From assembly GCF_039641995.1 (NCBI RefSeq), contig NZ_CP087714.1, positions 1,426,001 through 1,490,000 on the forward strand: a DNA stretch of 64,000 nt, in the 5' to 3' direction. Source of the stretch: Geoglobus acetivorans (GTDB lineage: Archaea > Halobacteriota > Archaeoglobi > Archaeoglobales > Archaeoglobaceae). Below are positions 17,935 through 26,574 of the stretch, one piece after another. The notes under the pieces are model-generated. The model was not told the DNA's origin and ran no database searches. It worked only from the letters and a program-made list of their open reading frames with translations. Position 1 is the stretch's first letter. Each line of letters begins with the position of its first letter. The translations under genes were made by a program, and so were the position numbers.

Positions 17935-20124
17935 ATGCATGAAAGAGAAAATACGAAACCGGAAAATAGGGAGAAAGTACTGTTCACGCCGGAAAAGAAA
18001 AAGTGGCCCAACGTTCTGAATCTGAGGGTTCTGCACCAGAACTGTTCGAGAGCAAACCCGATGGGAGAGGATTTTGATTATGCGAAGGAGTTCGAGAAGC
18101 TCGATCTTGACGAGGTGAAGAAAGACATCAGGAAGGTTCTCACGACCTCTCAGGACTGGTGGCCCGCCGATTTTGGACACTATGGTCCTCTTTTCATAAG
18201 GCTCGCCTGGCACAGCGCCGGAACGTACCGAGTTATCGACGGCAGAGGTGGGGCCAACAGAGGAATAATAAGACTTTTCCCCCTGAGGAGCTGGCCGGAC
18301 AACATAAACCTCGACAGGGCGATAAGGTTGCTGTGGCCGGTTAAGAAGAAGTACGGCAGGAGAATTTCCTGGGCAGACCTGATAATACTGGCCGGAAATG
18401 TGGCTCTCGAGTCAATGGGGTTCAAAACCCTCGGCTTTGCCGGCGGAAGGGAGGACGTCTACGAACCTCAGGAGGATATTTACTGGGGTGAAGAGGAGGA
18501 ATGGCTTGAGTCTCAGAGATTTGTCGAAGACGACCTGGAAGGAGCCTTAGCTGCTACTCAAATGGGTCTGATCTACGTCAACCCTGAAGGGCCCGGAGGA
18601 AACCCGGATCCCGTCGAGGCTGCGAAGCACATCAGAATTGCTTTTCGCAGAATGGGGATGAATGACGAGGAAACGGTTGCGCTGATAGCTGGTGGCCATA
18701 CATTCGGCAAGTGCCATGGGGCGGCTCCCCAGAGCTACCTCGGCCCTGAGCCGGATGCTGCACCTGTAGAGCAGCAGGGACTGGGATGGAAGAACAGTTA
18801 CAGGTCTGGAAAGGGGCCCGACACCATCACGAGCGGACTGGAGCTTACATGGACCCAGAACCCGACGAAATGGACGATTCTGTTCCTGAAAAACCTGTTC
18901 GAGTACGAATACGAGCTGATAAAGGGTCCAGGAGGTGCTTACCAGTGGATTGCAAGGGATGCAGAGGAGAGCATCCCCGACGCTCACGATCCCGAGAGGA
19001 AGCATAAACCGATGATGCTCACAACCGATCTTGCCCTGAAATTCGACCCTGTCTACTCGAAAATAGCAAAACACTTTCTTGAAAATCCGGAGGAGTTCCT
19101 GATGGCCTTTGCGAGGGCGTGGTTCAAGCTAACCCACCGCGATCTCGGACCGCCGAGCAGGTATCTTGGCCCGGAAATTCCCAAAGAGCAGTTCGTCTGG
19201 CAGGAGCCGACGCCAAAAGCAGACCACGAGCCTGTAAGCGAAGAGGACATCAGTAACCTGAAGAGGAAGGTGCTGGAGTCCGGGCTTTCAGTCTCTGATC
19301 TCATCTACGTTGCGTGGTCTGCAGCCTCCACGTTCAGGGGAAGCGACTTCAAGGGAGGAGCAAATGGAGCGAGAATAAGGCTCGAGCCGCAGAAAGACTG
19401 GGAGGTCAATATGCCTGAAAGGCTCGGAAGGGTGCTCGGAATCCTGGAAGAAATACAGAGAGAGTTCAATGAGGGCCAGAGTGGGGGCAGAAGAGTCTCC
19501 CTCGCCGATCTGATAGTTCTGGCTGGATGCGCTGCGGTTGAGGAGGCTGCGAGAAGGGTCGGATTTGATGTGGCAGTTCCATTCACGCCAGGAAGGGTGG
19601 ACGTTTCGATGGAACAGACTGACGTGGAGTTCTGGAAGATGGTTGAGCCAGTCGCAGACGGCTTCAGAAACTACTTCAGGAAGGAGAGGTGCCTTTACTC
19701 TCCCGAGGAGATGCTGGTTGACAAGGCTCAGCTTCTAACTCTTAATGCAGCAGAAATGACTGTGCTGGTGGGGGGGCTGAGAGTTCTGAACGCAAACTAC
19801 AACGGGACAGATTACGGGGTGCTTACTGACAAACCTGAAACCCTTACCAACGACTTCTTCGTCAACCTGCTTGACATGAACGTGGAGTGGAGGCCGACCT
19901 CTGAGGATCGCTACGCCTTCGAAGGATACGACAGAGAGAGCGGAGATCTCAAGTGGAGGGCGACGAGGGTCGATCTGATTTTTGGAGCGAATAGCCAGCT
20001 CAGGGCAATTTGCGAGATATACGCTGCTGATGATGGAAAAGAGAGGCTCGTCACAGACTTCGTCAGGGCATGGGTCAAGGTCATGAACCTCGACCGGTTC
20101 GACCTGAGGAGGGTGCCATCTTAG
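17935..20124 (+). CDS. katG: Catalase-peroxidase KatG
   Basis: 729 residues from ATG 17935. The N-terminal haem domain has the distal site [11 protein letters not shown] (Arg, Trp, His), the Tyr of the Met-Tyr-Trp adduct in [13 protein letters not shown], and the proximal His in [12 protein letters not shown]. The C-terminal half is the haem-less duplicate ([20 protein letters not shown]). It ends MNLDRFDL as usual. The enzyme destroys H2O2 by catalase and peroxidase reactions and protects an anaerobe from brief oxygen exposure. The frame is open for 16 more codons upstream, but those overlap the operator, so the later ATG is preferred. A broken second copy lies at 53738-54060. Confidence 0.96.
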   Translation: MHERENTKPENREKVLFTPEKKKWPNVLNLRVLHQNCSRANPMGEDFDYAKEFEKLDLDEVKKDIRKVLTTSQDWWPADFGHYGPLFIRLAWHSAGTYRVIDGRGGANRGIIRLFPLRSWPDNINLDRAIRLLWPVKKKYGRRISWADLIILAGNVALESMGFKTLGFAGGREDVYEPQEDIYWGEEEEWLESQRFVEDDLEGALAATQMGLIYVNPEGPGGNPDPVEAAKHIRIAFRRMGMNDEETVALIAGGHTFGKCHGAAPQSYLGPEPDAAPVEQQGLGWKNSYRSGKGPDTITSGLELTWTQNPTKWTILFLKNLFEYEYELIKGPGGAYQWIARDAEESIPDAHDPERKHKPMMLTTDLALKFDPVYSKIAKHFLENPEEFLMAFARAWFKLTHRDLGPPSRYLGPEIPKEQFVWQEPTPKADHEPVSEEDISNLKRKVLESGLSVSDLIYVAWSAASTFRGSDFKGGANGARIRLEPQKDWEVNMPERLGRVLGILEEIQREFNEGQSGGRRVSLADLIVLAGCAAVEEAARRVGFDVAVPFTPGRVDVSMEQTDVEFWKMVEPVADGFRNYFRKERCLYSPEEMLVDKAQLLTLNAAEMTVLVGGLRVLNANYNGTDYGVLTDKPETLTNDFFVNLLDMNVEWRPTSEDRYAFEGYDRESGDLKWRATRVDLIFGANSQLRAICEIYAADDGKERLVTDFVRAWVKVMNLDRFDLRRVPS

Positions 20125-20173
20125 CTTTGCAGGAGTAAAACCTTTTTCTCTTTTTTACATATTTATCTGTGCA

Positions 20174-20866
20174 ATGATAAAGGTGGGCTGCTGCGGTTTA
20201 CCGGTTTCGATGGCAGATTACTTCCGGATGTTTGATGTTGTTGAAGTACAGAAGACATTCTACAAACCTCCTATGCCCGAAACCGCTGAAAGGTGGAGAG
20301 AGCTTGCGGGTGAGGGTTTTGAGTTTACAGTTAAGGCGTTCCAGGTTATAACCCATCCCCCATCCTCACCAACGTACCGGAAAGCTAAGCTGAAAGTGGA
20401 CGATGGTGGTTTTTTCAAACCTGTCAAGGCTGTTTTTGACGCATGGGAGCGAACAAGAGAGGTCGCAAAAATTCTGAACTCCAGTGTAATCGTCTTTCAA
20501 ACTCCCAGGTCTTTCAGAGAGTGTGAGGAGAATGTAAGAAACATGAAGGAGTTTTTCAATTCTATTGAAAGAGAGTTTGTTTTTTGCTGGGAGCCAAGAG
20601 GATGGGGCAGCGATGTTGTAAAGGATGTGTGTCAGAAACTTGACCTCGTGCATGTGGTCGATCCATTCGTCAGCAGGAGCATGCATGGTGAAATCAGGTA
20701 CTACAGGCTTCACGGTTTCAACTACAGGCATAAATACAGCGATGATGAACTTAAATGGCTTTTAGAAAGAGTTTCGGGAGAAAGGACATGCTATGTCATG
20801 TTCAACAACATGCACATGCTTGAGGATGCCATCAGGTTCAGGGAGATGTCGATAAAAAGAAAGTAA
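20174..20866 (+). CDS. DUF72 (YecE-like) TIM-barrel protein
   Basis: 230 residues with the DUF72 landmarks VGCCGLPVSMADYFRMFDVVEVQKTFYKPP, then FEFTVKAFQVITHP, CWEPRGWGS and YYRLHGFN near the C-terminus. The fold is a TIM barrel. Biochemical function is unsettled. It follows katG by 50 bases. A T-rich run (cctttttctctttttt) after the katG stop probably ends that transcript, and a TATA-like ACATATTTATC gives DUF72 its own start. Confidence 0.88.
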   Translation: MIKVGCCGLPVSMADYFRMFDVVEVQKTFYKPPMPETAERWRELAGEGFEFTVKAFQVITHPPSSPTYRKAKLKVDDGGFFKPVKAVFDAWERTREVAKILNSSVIVFQTPRSFRECEENVRNMKEFFNSIEREFVFCWEPRGWGSDVVKDVCQKLDLVHVVDPFVSRSMHGEIRYYRLHGFNYRHKYSDDELKWLLERVSGERTCYVMFNNMHMLEDAIRFREMSIKRK

Positions 20867-20895
20867 ATATATCCTTCGGCAGGAGCAGGATTGCA

Positions 20896-21588
20896 ATGAT
20901 TGGAACGCTGATCAACGTGGCTTCCATAATCTTTTTCAGCATTGCGGGGATCGCAATAGGGTCAAAGATTGGGGAGGAGCTTAAGGAATACTTGATGAAC
21001 GTTCTCGGGCTTGTTGTGCTTTTGATTGGAGTGGATATGGCACTCGAGACGACAAACTTTGCCATCCTGACTCTAACCATTTTGACTGGCTCGGTCATGG
21101 GAAGTGTGATGAAAATTGAGGAAAGGCTCGAGGAGTTCGGACTGAGGATAGAAAGGAAATTCGAAGGTTCGAAGTTTGCTGATGGGTTTGTCGCATCAAC
21201 ACTGCTTTTCTGCGTTGGTTCGATGGCAGTTATAGGTCCTGTTCAGGAAGCTCTTACAGGAGACAGCACACTGCTCATAACCAAAGCCATGCTCGATGGC
21301 ATTGCATCCCTCGCCCTCTCCTCCGCTCTCGGGATAGGCGTCACCTTTTCAGCAATACCTGTGCTGCTGTATCAGTCCTTTTTCTATTTTACAGCTCTTG
21401 GAGTGAGGGAATATGCCACAGACTTTCTGATAACCGAGCTTACCGCAACGGGGGGCGTTATGATTGCTGCAATAGGGATAAACCTCATGAAGCTTACAAA
21501 CATGAAGCCCGGAAACATGCTTCCATCTCTGATCGTTCTGCCGATCTATCTGAAGATTTTTTCCATACTCACTGCAGTGATGTCATGA
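20896..21588 (+). CDS. DUF554 family membrane protein
   Basis: 230 residues with about seven membrane helices. Start IGTLINVASIIFFSIAGIAIGSKIGEELKEYLMNVLGL, then GSVMGSVMKIEERLEEFG, and the Gly-rich VASTLLFCVGSMAVIGPVQEALTGD are DUF554 (YdfK-like) landmarks. The function is unknown; transport is assumed from the fold. It follows DUF72 by 30 bases and may share its transcript. Its stop overlaps the ATG of a tiny coupled reading frame (ATGA). Confidence 0.85.
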   Translation: MIGTLINVASIIFFSIAGIAIGSKIGEELKEYLMNVLGLVVLLIGVDMALETTNFAILTLTILTGSVMGSVMKIEERLEEFGLRIERKFEGSKFADGFVASTLLFCVGSMAVIGPVQEALTGDSTLLITKAMLDGIASLALSSALGIGVTFSAIPVLLYQSFFYFTALGVREYATDFLITELTATGGVMIAAIGINLMKLTNMKPGNMLPSLIVLPIYLKIFSILTAVMS

Positions 21589-21691
21589 AGGTCAGGCTGA
21601 CGGTGATCATAGATGGCGTGAACAGTGATGTTTACGAAATACGGATGTTCTGAAAATAGCAACCCGTGAGTTCGAGAAAAAATTGAAATAA
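21585..21691 (+). pseudogene. Small frameshifted ORF coupled to DUF554
   Basis: ATG 21585 overlaps the DUF554 stop. It reads 22 codons (MKVRLTVIIDGVNSDVYEIR...) and stops at 21651-21653. From the same point another frame continues VLKIATREFEKKLK to a TAA at 21689-21691. The joined product would be about 35 residues with a plausible beta-strand/helix pattern. This suggests either a small gene broken by a frameshift or, less likely, programmed frameshifting. No family recognised. Confidence 0.35.
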
Positions 21692-21712
21692 ATTTAAATG
21701 TTGGAGTTTTCG

Positions 21713-23224
21713 TCAATTCTCTCTTTTACGCTGGCCCATCAGGCGTACTCCCAGCAGGGCGGCCATCGCGGTTACTGCACTCACCACTTCAAATCCTGGC
21801 GTCGATTCTGCCTCTCTTTCTGCACTCTCTGCATTAGCCTCTGGTGTGGCTTTTCCCTCCTCTGCCAGTGCTTTGATGTTCTCTATCTTCTTCTGCGTGT
21901 CATACCAGGCGATCATTCTGCCGTACTTGTCCATGACAGTATCAACGATACCGCTCCAGTGGGCAAAGTCGTAACCCATCATCGATGCACCCATCTTCCA
22001 TCTCCTGCCATCGTGGTGCCAGATGTAGTACCACATGAGTTCAGGATACTCGTCCAGCGGGTTGCTCTTGTCTGCAAGCCCCTCGTCGTAGATTTTCTGC
22101 AGGAACCCCTTTGCCGACTTGGCTACCACATTGTAGTCTTGAACTGACTGATCGAACTCGACAAAGTATCTGTCAACCCATGAAGGTGAGTGGCACCCTC
22201 TGCAGACCTTCTTCATCTCCTCCCTGTTCTGACTTGCCTTTTCCTCGTCCGGTTTTGCCTTGCCCACAGGCACGAGATTGGACGGGTACCACTGAGGAGT
22301 GCTTATTGCTGGCTGCAGTTCCCAGTAGAGCCTCTCCCCCACATCATGGGTGGTCTTTGCCCCATTGAATCCACTCATGTGGCAGACCGCACATGTCGGT
22401 GCGGGAGTGTTCTCGGGTGTTAACCTCTCTTCCTTCAGGAAGCTGTGGTTTTCGAGGCTGTAATAGATGTTCCCGTGTTTGCTCTCTTCATATATCTCAA
22501 TCTGAGGATGGTCCGGACCGAGATGGCACTGTCCGCACGTTTCCGGTTTCCTGGCCTCTGCTCTGTCAAACTTGTGCCTTGTGTGACATGCGGAACAGCT
22601 CCCGAGACTGCCGTCGGGATTCATCCTGCCAATACCGTTGTTGGGCCATCCCTTGACGATCTTGCCGTCCCTGACTATTACAGCGCTGCCATGACATCCC
22701 TCGCAGTTCAGCGTGTTCTTGTATCCATCAATCTCGTCGAGAAGTCCAACCCTGTCGAGAATGCCAGATGCTGGGAAGAGGGCCGAGACCGTGTTGCCCA
22801 TGTGTTCGTAGGGATCTTCCGCAAGGAACACGTCGTTCGTCGGAGCTTCACCTTCCTTGACAAGACCCTTTGAGACAACGTCTCTGTACCAGAGCTTGTA
22901 GGGCCCAATGAGCGCAGTCCAGGCGTGTTTGCTCCTCATGAACTCCTCATACTCCTTCGGGTGGCACTTCTGGCAGTGGAGCGGGGACACTACCGGTGTT
23001 ATCCTGTAGCCATTGTGGTTAATTACGCTGGGATCGTTTATGCCTTTAATCTCACCGTGGCAGTCCAGGCACGTGACTCCCGCCTTGGCCATCACAGAAC
23101 TCTCGTACTGGCTGACTATTCCCGGGGTTACGGACCTGTGGCAGCCAACACATGGCTCTTCTGCAGATACAATCGCTGTCAGTGCTATCAGGGCTATAAA
23201 AGCAGACAGAATCAACCTCTTCAA
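21713..23224 (-). CDS. Octaheme c-type cytochrome, HAO-like, with PGF-CTERM anchor
   Basis: 503 residues from TTG 23224; GGAGG 8 bases upstream sets this start. A signal peptide (KRLILSAFIALIALTAIVSA) leads outside the cell. Eight CXXCH haem sites are present: CVGCH, CLDCH, CQKCH, CEGCH, CSACH, CGQCH, CAVCH and CRGCH. After the last, the motif YYIWHHDGRRWKMGASMMGYDFAHW resembles the hydroxylamine-oxidoreductase family, whose members oxidise hydroxylamine or, in reductive versions, reduce nitrite or hydroxylamine. The C-terminus is TPGFEVVSAVTAMAAL...RKR, i.e. PGF, one helix and a basic end, the archaeosortase A sorting signal. Whether the catalytic cross-linking Tyr exists is not decided. Divergent from a sensor-regulator. 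Confidence 0.82.
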   Translation of the reverse strand: MKRLILSAFIALIALTAIVSAEEPCVGCHRSVTPGIVSQYESSVMAKAGVTCLDCHGEIKGINDPSVINHNGYRITPVVSPLHCQKCHPKEYEEFMRSKHAWTALIGPYKLWYRDVVSKGLVKEGEAPTNDVFLAEDPYEHMGNTVSALFPASGILDRVGLLDEIDGYKNTLNCEGCHGSAVIVRDGKIVKGWPNNGIGRMNPDGSLGSCSACHTRHKFDRAEARKPETCGQCHLGPDHPQIEIYEESKHGNIYYSLENHSFLKEERLTPENTPAPTCAVCHMSGFNGAKTTHDVGERLYWELQPAISTPQWYPSNLVPVGKAKPDEEKASQNREEMKKVCRGCHSPSWVDRYFVEFDQSVQDYNVVAKSAKGFLQKIYDEGLADKSNPLDEYPELMWYYIWHHDGRRWKMGASMMGYDFAHWSGIVDTVMDKYGRMIAWYDTQKKIENIKALAEEGKATPEANAESAEREAESTPGFEVVSAVTAMAALLGVRLMGQRKREN

Positions 23225-23267
23225 TTCTCTCACCTCCAGTGAGTACTCGTCTGTAATGGTTTTAAAA

Positions 23268-23330
23268 TTTACGATATTTAAGTTAATTAAAAACGAAGTC
23301 TCGTAAAAAGTCCGTAAAATATTTATAAAT
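23268..23330. promoter_or_regulatory. Shared divergent promoter with TTTACGA/TCGTAAA repeats
   Basis: Between the octaheme cytochrome and the winged-helix gene lie TTTACGA (23268-23274) and its inverse TCGTAAA (23301-23307), then a further CGTAAAA (23313-23319) next to the TATA box TTTATAAAT (23322-23330). The repeats sit where a local regulator could control both genes. Role inferred from symmetry and position. Confidence 0.45.
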
Positions 23331-23351
23331 GTTGTCCCAGAATTGGTATCT

Positions 23352-23990
23352 GTGCCTGTCTCCCTGACAGATAAAGAGCTTAAAATAATCTCAATTCTGA
23401 AGAGTGGCAGTAAAATGAGTGCAGGGGACATTAAAAGGGTTTTTGAGAGTAGAGGAGAACAAATTCCATATACAACAATATCCTCAGCTCTTGAGAAACT
23501 TTATTCGGAGAAAATTCTCGATCGGATGGAAGTAAGGTCGAGGGGAAAATACGGGAAAAAGTATCTGTATTATCTGAGTGAGGATTTCACCTCTGTGGAT
23601 GCTCAGAGTCCAGTTGCGGATATGGTTAAAAGTCTTTTTTCGGCCATTGGTGGACTCCATTCGAGCGATTCTGTGGCGTTTGTAGATCGGAATGGAATTC
23701 TGACGTTGCTCTACGGCAACGGTCAGGTCATTAACGACAGTGGAGTAATTGGTAAGAAAGTTGACAGCTTCCATTCCAGTGTGACTGCAAAGTTCGTCAG
23801 ACAGATCTTTGAGGAGCTGAAAAGCAAAAAGAGAGATTTTTTCAGGCGAGTAATAAATTTCGAGGGCAGGAATTATGAAAAGTATTACTGCGGAGTATGG
23901 TCTTCTGATGGCGAGTTTCTTGGAGTTCTGGTAATAACGAAGGTCGAAGGGAAGACGGAGAAGCTTCCGCGTGAGATTATGTATCCGTGA
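23352..23990 (+). CDS. Winged-helix transcriptional regulator with C-terminal PAS-like sensor domain
   Basis: About 212 residues. Residues ~5-75 are a winged helix (LTDKELKIISILKSGSKMSAGDIKRVF, then the wing RSRGKYGKKYLYYLS). Residues ~90-205 look like a PAS/GAF-like ligand domain (VAFVDRNGILTLLYGNGQVI ... NYEKYYCGVWSSDGEFLGVLVITKV). The start is probably GTG 23352, 25 bases after the TATA box; TTG 23343 is also in frame. It lies divergent from the octaheme cytochrome, with inverted repeats between them, so it probably controls that gene in response to a small ligand or redox state. Ligand unknown. Confidence 0.7.
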   Translation: MPVSLTDKELKIISILKSGSKMSAGDIKRVFESRGEQIPYTTISSALEKLYSEKILDRMEVRSRGKYGKKYLYYLSEDFTSVDAQSPVADMVKSLFSAIGGLHSSDSVAFVDRNGILTLLYGNGQVINDSGVIGKKVDSFHSSVTAKFVRQIFEELKSKKRDFFRRVINFEGRNYEKYYCGVWSSDGEFLGVLVITKVEGKTEKLPREIMYP

Positions 23991-24051
23991 AGCCTCCTCT
24001 CTCTAAACTTTGCCAGTTCTGGCACGCATCTTTTTAAATTGCCACACATGG

Positions 24052-24822
24052 TTAAATCTCTTCTATGAGTTGATGGGCTGGTGTGAATAGCCTTTTCTTG
24101 GTCAGGTATGTGGCATAAACTGCTGCGACAATTCCCGAGCTTATGATCATGAAGAATATGGCTATCTGGTAGACTGTGGCGGTTACTGGATTTATTCCGG
24201 CCATGAGCATCCCAGTCATCGCACCGGGGATGAATATTATGCCGAGAGTCCTCATGTTATCTATGCTTGGGATAAGGGCAGATTTTATTGATGTTCTTTC
24301 ATACTGCTCCATTGCCTGCTGGGCAGTGGCCCCGAGTGCAAGCATGGCCTCGATTCTGTTTCTATTGTTTCCGACCTCGCTTAAGAGCCTGTTCAGCGTC
24401 AGTGAGCATATGTTCATCGCATTGCCAAACGCCATGCCTGCGAGCGGGATAACGAACTCCGGTTTCAGAGGTATTACTCTGAGGGCAGTCATAACTGCAA
24501 GTGATACTGCAGCACCCATTGCAATGCTTGGCGTGGTTATCCATATCGCACCTGGCATGCCAACCCTCCTTGCAGATGTGTGGCCGGCAAGCAGTGCCAT
24601 GGCAATGTATATGGGTAATGCGAAAGCAGGCCATATTGGTGACGTGAAAACGTAAGCAAGCACGGCTGAAAGGATCATCAGCTGAACCAGCCCTCTCATG
24701 GCTGCCGAAGAAAAATCTTTGGCGACCCCTATTTTTCTGAGATGCGATACAATTATGACGAGTACTGCAAGAGTTGATGCAGAGGCGAGTTTGATCAGAG
24801 ATTCAGCGTACATATATCTCAC
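24052..24822 (-). CDS. ABC transporter permease, FetB/UPF0014 family
   Basis: 256 residues with about seven membrane helices. The UPF0014 pattern is clear: AAMRGLVQLMILSAVLAYVF, then FGNAMNICSLTLNRL, EAMLALGATAQQAMEQYERTSIKSALIPSIDNMRTLGIIFIPGAMTGMLMAG. FetB with FetA exports iron in bacteria and eases oxidative stress; here iron export is inferred by family only. The gene overlaps the ATPase gene by 20 bases and is the last of a PadR-ATPase-permease operon. Confidence 0.85.
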   Translation of the reverse strand: MRYMYAESLIKLASASTLAVLVIIVSHLRKIGVAKDFSSAAMRGLVQLMILSAVLAYVFTSPIWPAFALPIYIAMALLAGHTSARRVGMPGAIWITTPSIAMGAAVSLAVMTALRVIPLKPEFVIPLAGMAFGNAMNICSLTLNRLLSEVGNNRNRIEAMLALGATAQQAMEQYERTSIKSALIPSIDNMRTLGIIFIPGAMTGMLMAGINPVTATVYQIAIFFMIISSGIVAAVYATYLTKKRLFTPAHQLIEEI

Positions 24823-25486
24823 CCCACACTATTTTTTTGGGCTCTTCAATTGCAACAATCCTGCCATCTTTCAAAACTGCTACTCTGTCTCCAACTCTTT
24901 TCGCCTGTTCAGCATCATGGGTTACCCATAGGACGGTCAGCTCTCTGGACCTGACAAGATTTAACACGAGATTTTCAATTTTTTTTGCACTTTCCGGATC
25001 GAGTGATGCAGTCGGCTCATCAAGGAGCAAAATTTCCGGCTTTAAAGCCAGTGTTCTTGCTATCGCAACTCTTTGCTGCTCTCCTCCGCTGAGTTTGTTT
25101 GCGTCTTCCTCAAGGAGATGCTCAATGCCGACTTCTCTGGCAAGCTCTTCAGCAGTTTCCCAGGTGTTTATGTCATTTTCCGAAAATCTGAGGCCATATG
25201 TTATGTTTTCTCTGACACTTCCTTCGAACATCACCGGAGACTGGAAGACCATCCCCACAATCCTTCTGAGGCTGATCGGGTCGAGATCCTTTATGGATAC
25301 TTTGTTTATCCGTATATCTCCACTTGTAATCTCGGTGAGCCTGTTTACGCATCGTAAAAGCGTCGACTTCCCGCTACCTGAAGGTCCGACAATAACCATT
25401 ACTTCCTTTTTTTCGACCGTCAGATTTACGCCCTTGAGTATTTCTTTTCGTCCTATGTTTTTCCTTACGTTCAATAGCTCGATCAT
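24803..25486 (-). CDS. ABC transporter ATP-binding protein, FetA-like
   Basis: 227 residues with all ABC ATPase motifs: Walker A GPSGSGKST, Q-loop VFQSPVMFEG, signature LSGGEQQR, Walker B ILLLDEPTASLD and the switch His in VTHDAEQ. It powers the overlapping UPF0014 permease (FetB family), so the pair probably exports a metal such as iron. The ATG overlaps the PadR stop by 4 bases, so all three genes are co-translated. Confidence 0.88.
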   Translation of the reverse strand: MIELLNVRKNIGRKEILKGVNLTVEKKEVMVIVGPSGSGKSTLLRCVNRLTEITSGDIRINKVSIKDLDPISLRRIVGMVFQSPVMFEGSVRENITYGLRFSENDINTWETAEELAREVGIEHLLEEDANKLSGGEQQRVAIARTLALKPEILLLDEPTASLDPESAKKIENLVLNLVRSRELTVLWVTHDAEQAKRVGDRVAVLKDGRIVAIEEPKKIVWGEIYVR

Positions 25487-25782
25487 TCCAGTACCTCACT
25501 GAAAAGCTCTTTTATCTTGTTTTTAGCGATCTCGAGCATTTTTGATCCGTCTTCCGTGGCTCTGTACACTCTTCTCACTTTTCCACTGACAACTATTTTT
25601 CTTGAATGCAGCAGCCCATCTCTCTCCATTTCGTGGAGTATTGGGTAGAGCGTTCCGGGACTCAGAGAATAACCGTGTCTCTCAAGCTCCTTCATCATCC
25701 AAGCCCCGTATATCTCTCCCTTAGATGCGTGGTACAGAATGTGTATCCTCACAAAGCTGAGAAAGAGTTTACGTTCAAGCAA
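25483..25782 (-). CDS. PadR family transcriptional regulator
   Basis: 99 residues from TTG 25782. The start is supported by AAGGTG five bases upstream and matches the family N-terminus. The winged helix has FVRIHILYHASKGEIYGAWMMKELERHGYSLSPGTLYPILHEMERDGLL, the PadR fingerprint (SPGTLYPIL...ERDGLL). A dimerising helix follows (EIAKNKIKELFSEVL). It leads the FetA-FetB-like operon and likely represses it, being released by the exported metal or a related signal. A TATA-like run lies about 40-50 bases upstream. Confidence 0.85.
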   Translation of the reverse strand: MLERKLFLSFVRIHILYHASKGEIYGAWMMKELERHGYSLSPGTLYPILHEMERDGLLHSRKIVVSGKVRRVYRATEDGSKMLEIAKNKIKELFSEVLE

Positions 25783-25941
25783 GGTATCACCTTCCGTTAT
25801 CGGATTTCGATATTGAATAAATAAATGTTTCCTTCCATAATGTGTTGCCAAAATATGCCCCTGCCATATGTGCCGGATACCTCTATCCAGATTGCGCCGG
25901 TTTCACTCTGTCAGTTTCCCTTTCTGACGCAATGGAATCAG

Positions 25942-26415
25942 CTATTTTTCTGGAGTGCAGCAATCTTCAGATGGGGTTTCAGGAGTGACTGCCTGGATGT
26001 TTTCCGGTTCAGTTCTGGCTTCGAGGATCTCATTTATAAATTTCGTGTAATTGGGTTTGCAGCACCTCCCTGAAGGGTTTGTGATGAGACAATGCCCCCC
26101 GTTTCCTATGCCCGTCATTTTTTCAACCTCTTCAACGCTTCTCGCCCCTTTATTTATCGCTTCAATTACGTCTTCTTCCGTAACCTGTTTGCAGTAGCAC
26201 AGCGGTTTTGGTGAGCCTTTTTCCTTGAAAAACACCTTTGTCTTCACTTCTTTAACTGTGAACGAAACCTTTTGGCTGAAATACACGACATCGCAATCCG
26301 GGTTCGGGCAGAAATGGAAATCCTCGTTGAGTAGGTGCCAGTATTCGGGATTGAGATGGTTGCCGAGTGTTATTTTCTTGACCTTCCAGCCTTTCGTACC
26401 GCAGATACACTTCAT
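25942..26415 (-). CDS. CopZ N-terminal-domain-type Zn/[2Fe-2S] metallochaperone-like protein
   Basis: 157 residues from ATG 26415, preceded by AGGTGATAAG. The N-terminal part has CICG and later FCPNPDCDVVYF, the likely zinc site. The middle part has CYCKQVTEEDVIEAINKGARSVEEVEKMTGIGNGGHC...CC, the BFD-like [2Fe-2S] domain (CxC then paired Cys). This is the arrangement of the N-terminal domain of Archaeoglobus CopZ, but the C-terminal HMA (copper-binding) domain is missing. Instead the tail is short with SEDCCTPEK. It may pass electrons or metal to a partner. The reading frame extends upstream to 26850 but that part overlaps leuA. Confidence 0.75.
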   Translation of the reverse strand: MKCICGTKGWKVKKITLGNHLNPEYWHLLNEDFHFCPNPDCDVVYFSQKVSFTVKEVKTKVFFKEKGSPKPLCYCKQVTEEDVIEAINKGARSVEEVEKMTGIGNGGHCLITNPSGRCCKPNYTKFINEILEARTEPENIQAVTPETPSEDCCTPEK

Positions 26416-26574
26416 CCTTATCACCTCTTCTTCTGTATTGTTTGATTTAGCAGTTTTTAAGGATTTATCAGCATGTTTTTTACATTCGGTTCTTGGCTGA
26501 TGCCGGCTGTCCGGGTGGACACATCCGATTCCGTAAAACCATAAGTTTTTATTAAGAAACCCTGACTGAGTACC

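Noticed and set aside
18547-19074. 175-codon ORF antisense to katG
   Set aside because: It lies wholly opposite the conserved KatG haem domain and has no independent support.
23225-23431. Extended N-terminus of the octaheme cytochrome
   Set aside because: The extra 69 codons cover the divergent promoter and put polar residues before the signal peptide; GGAGG supports TTG 23224.
26508-26521. TGTCC-n4-GGACA inverted repeat between CopZ-like gene and leuA
   Set aside because: The arms are only 5 bases long and not aligned with either TATA box; chance is likely.
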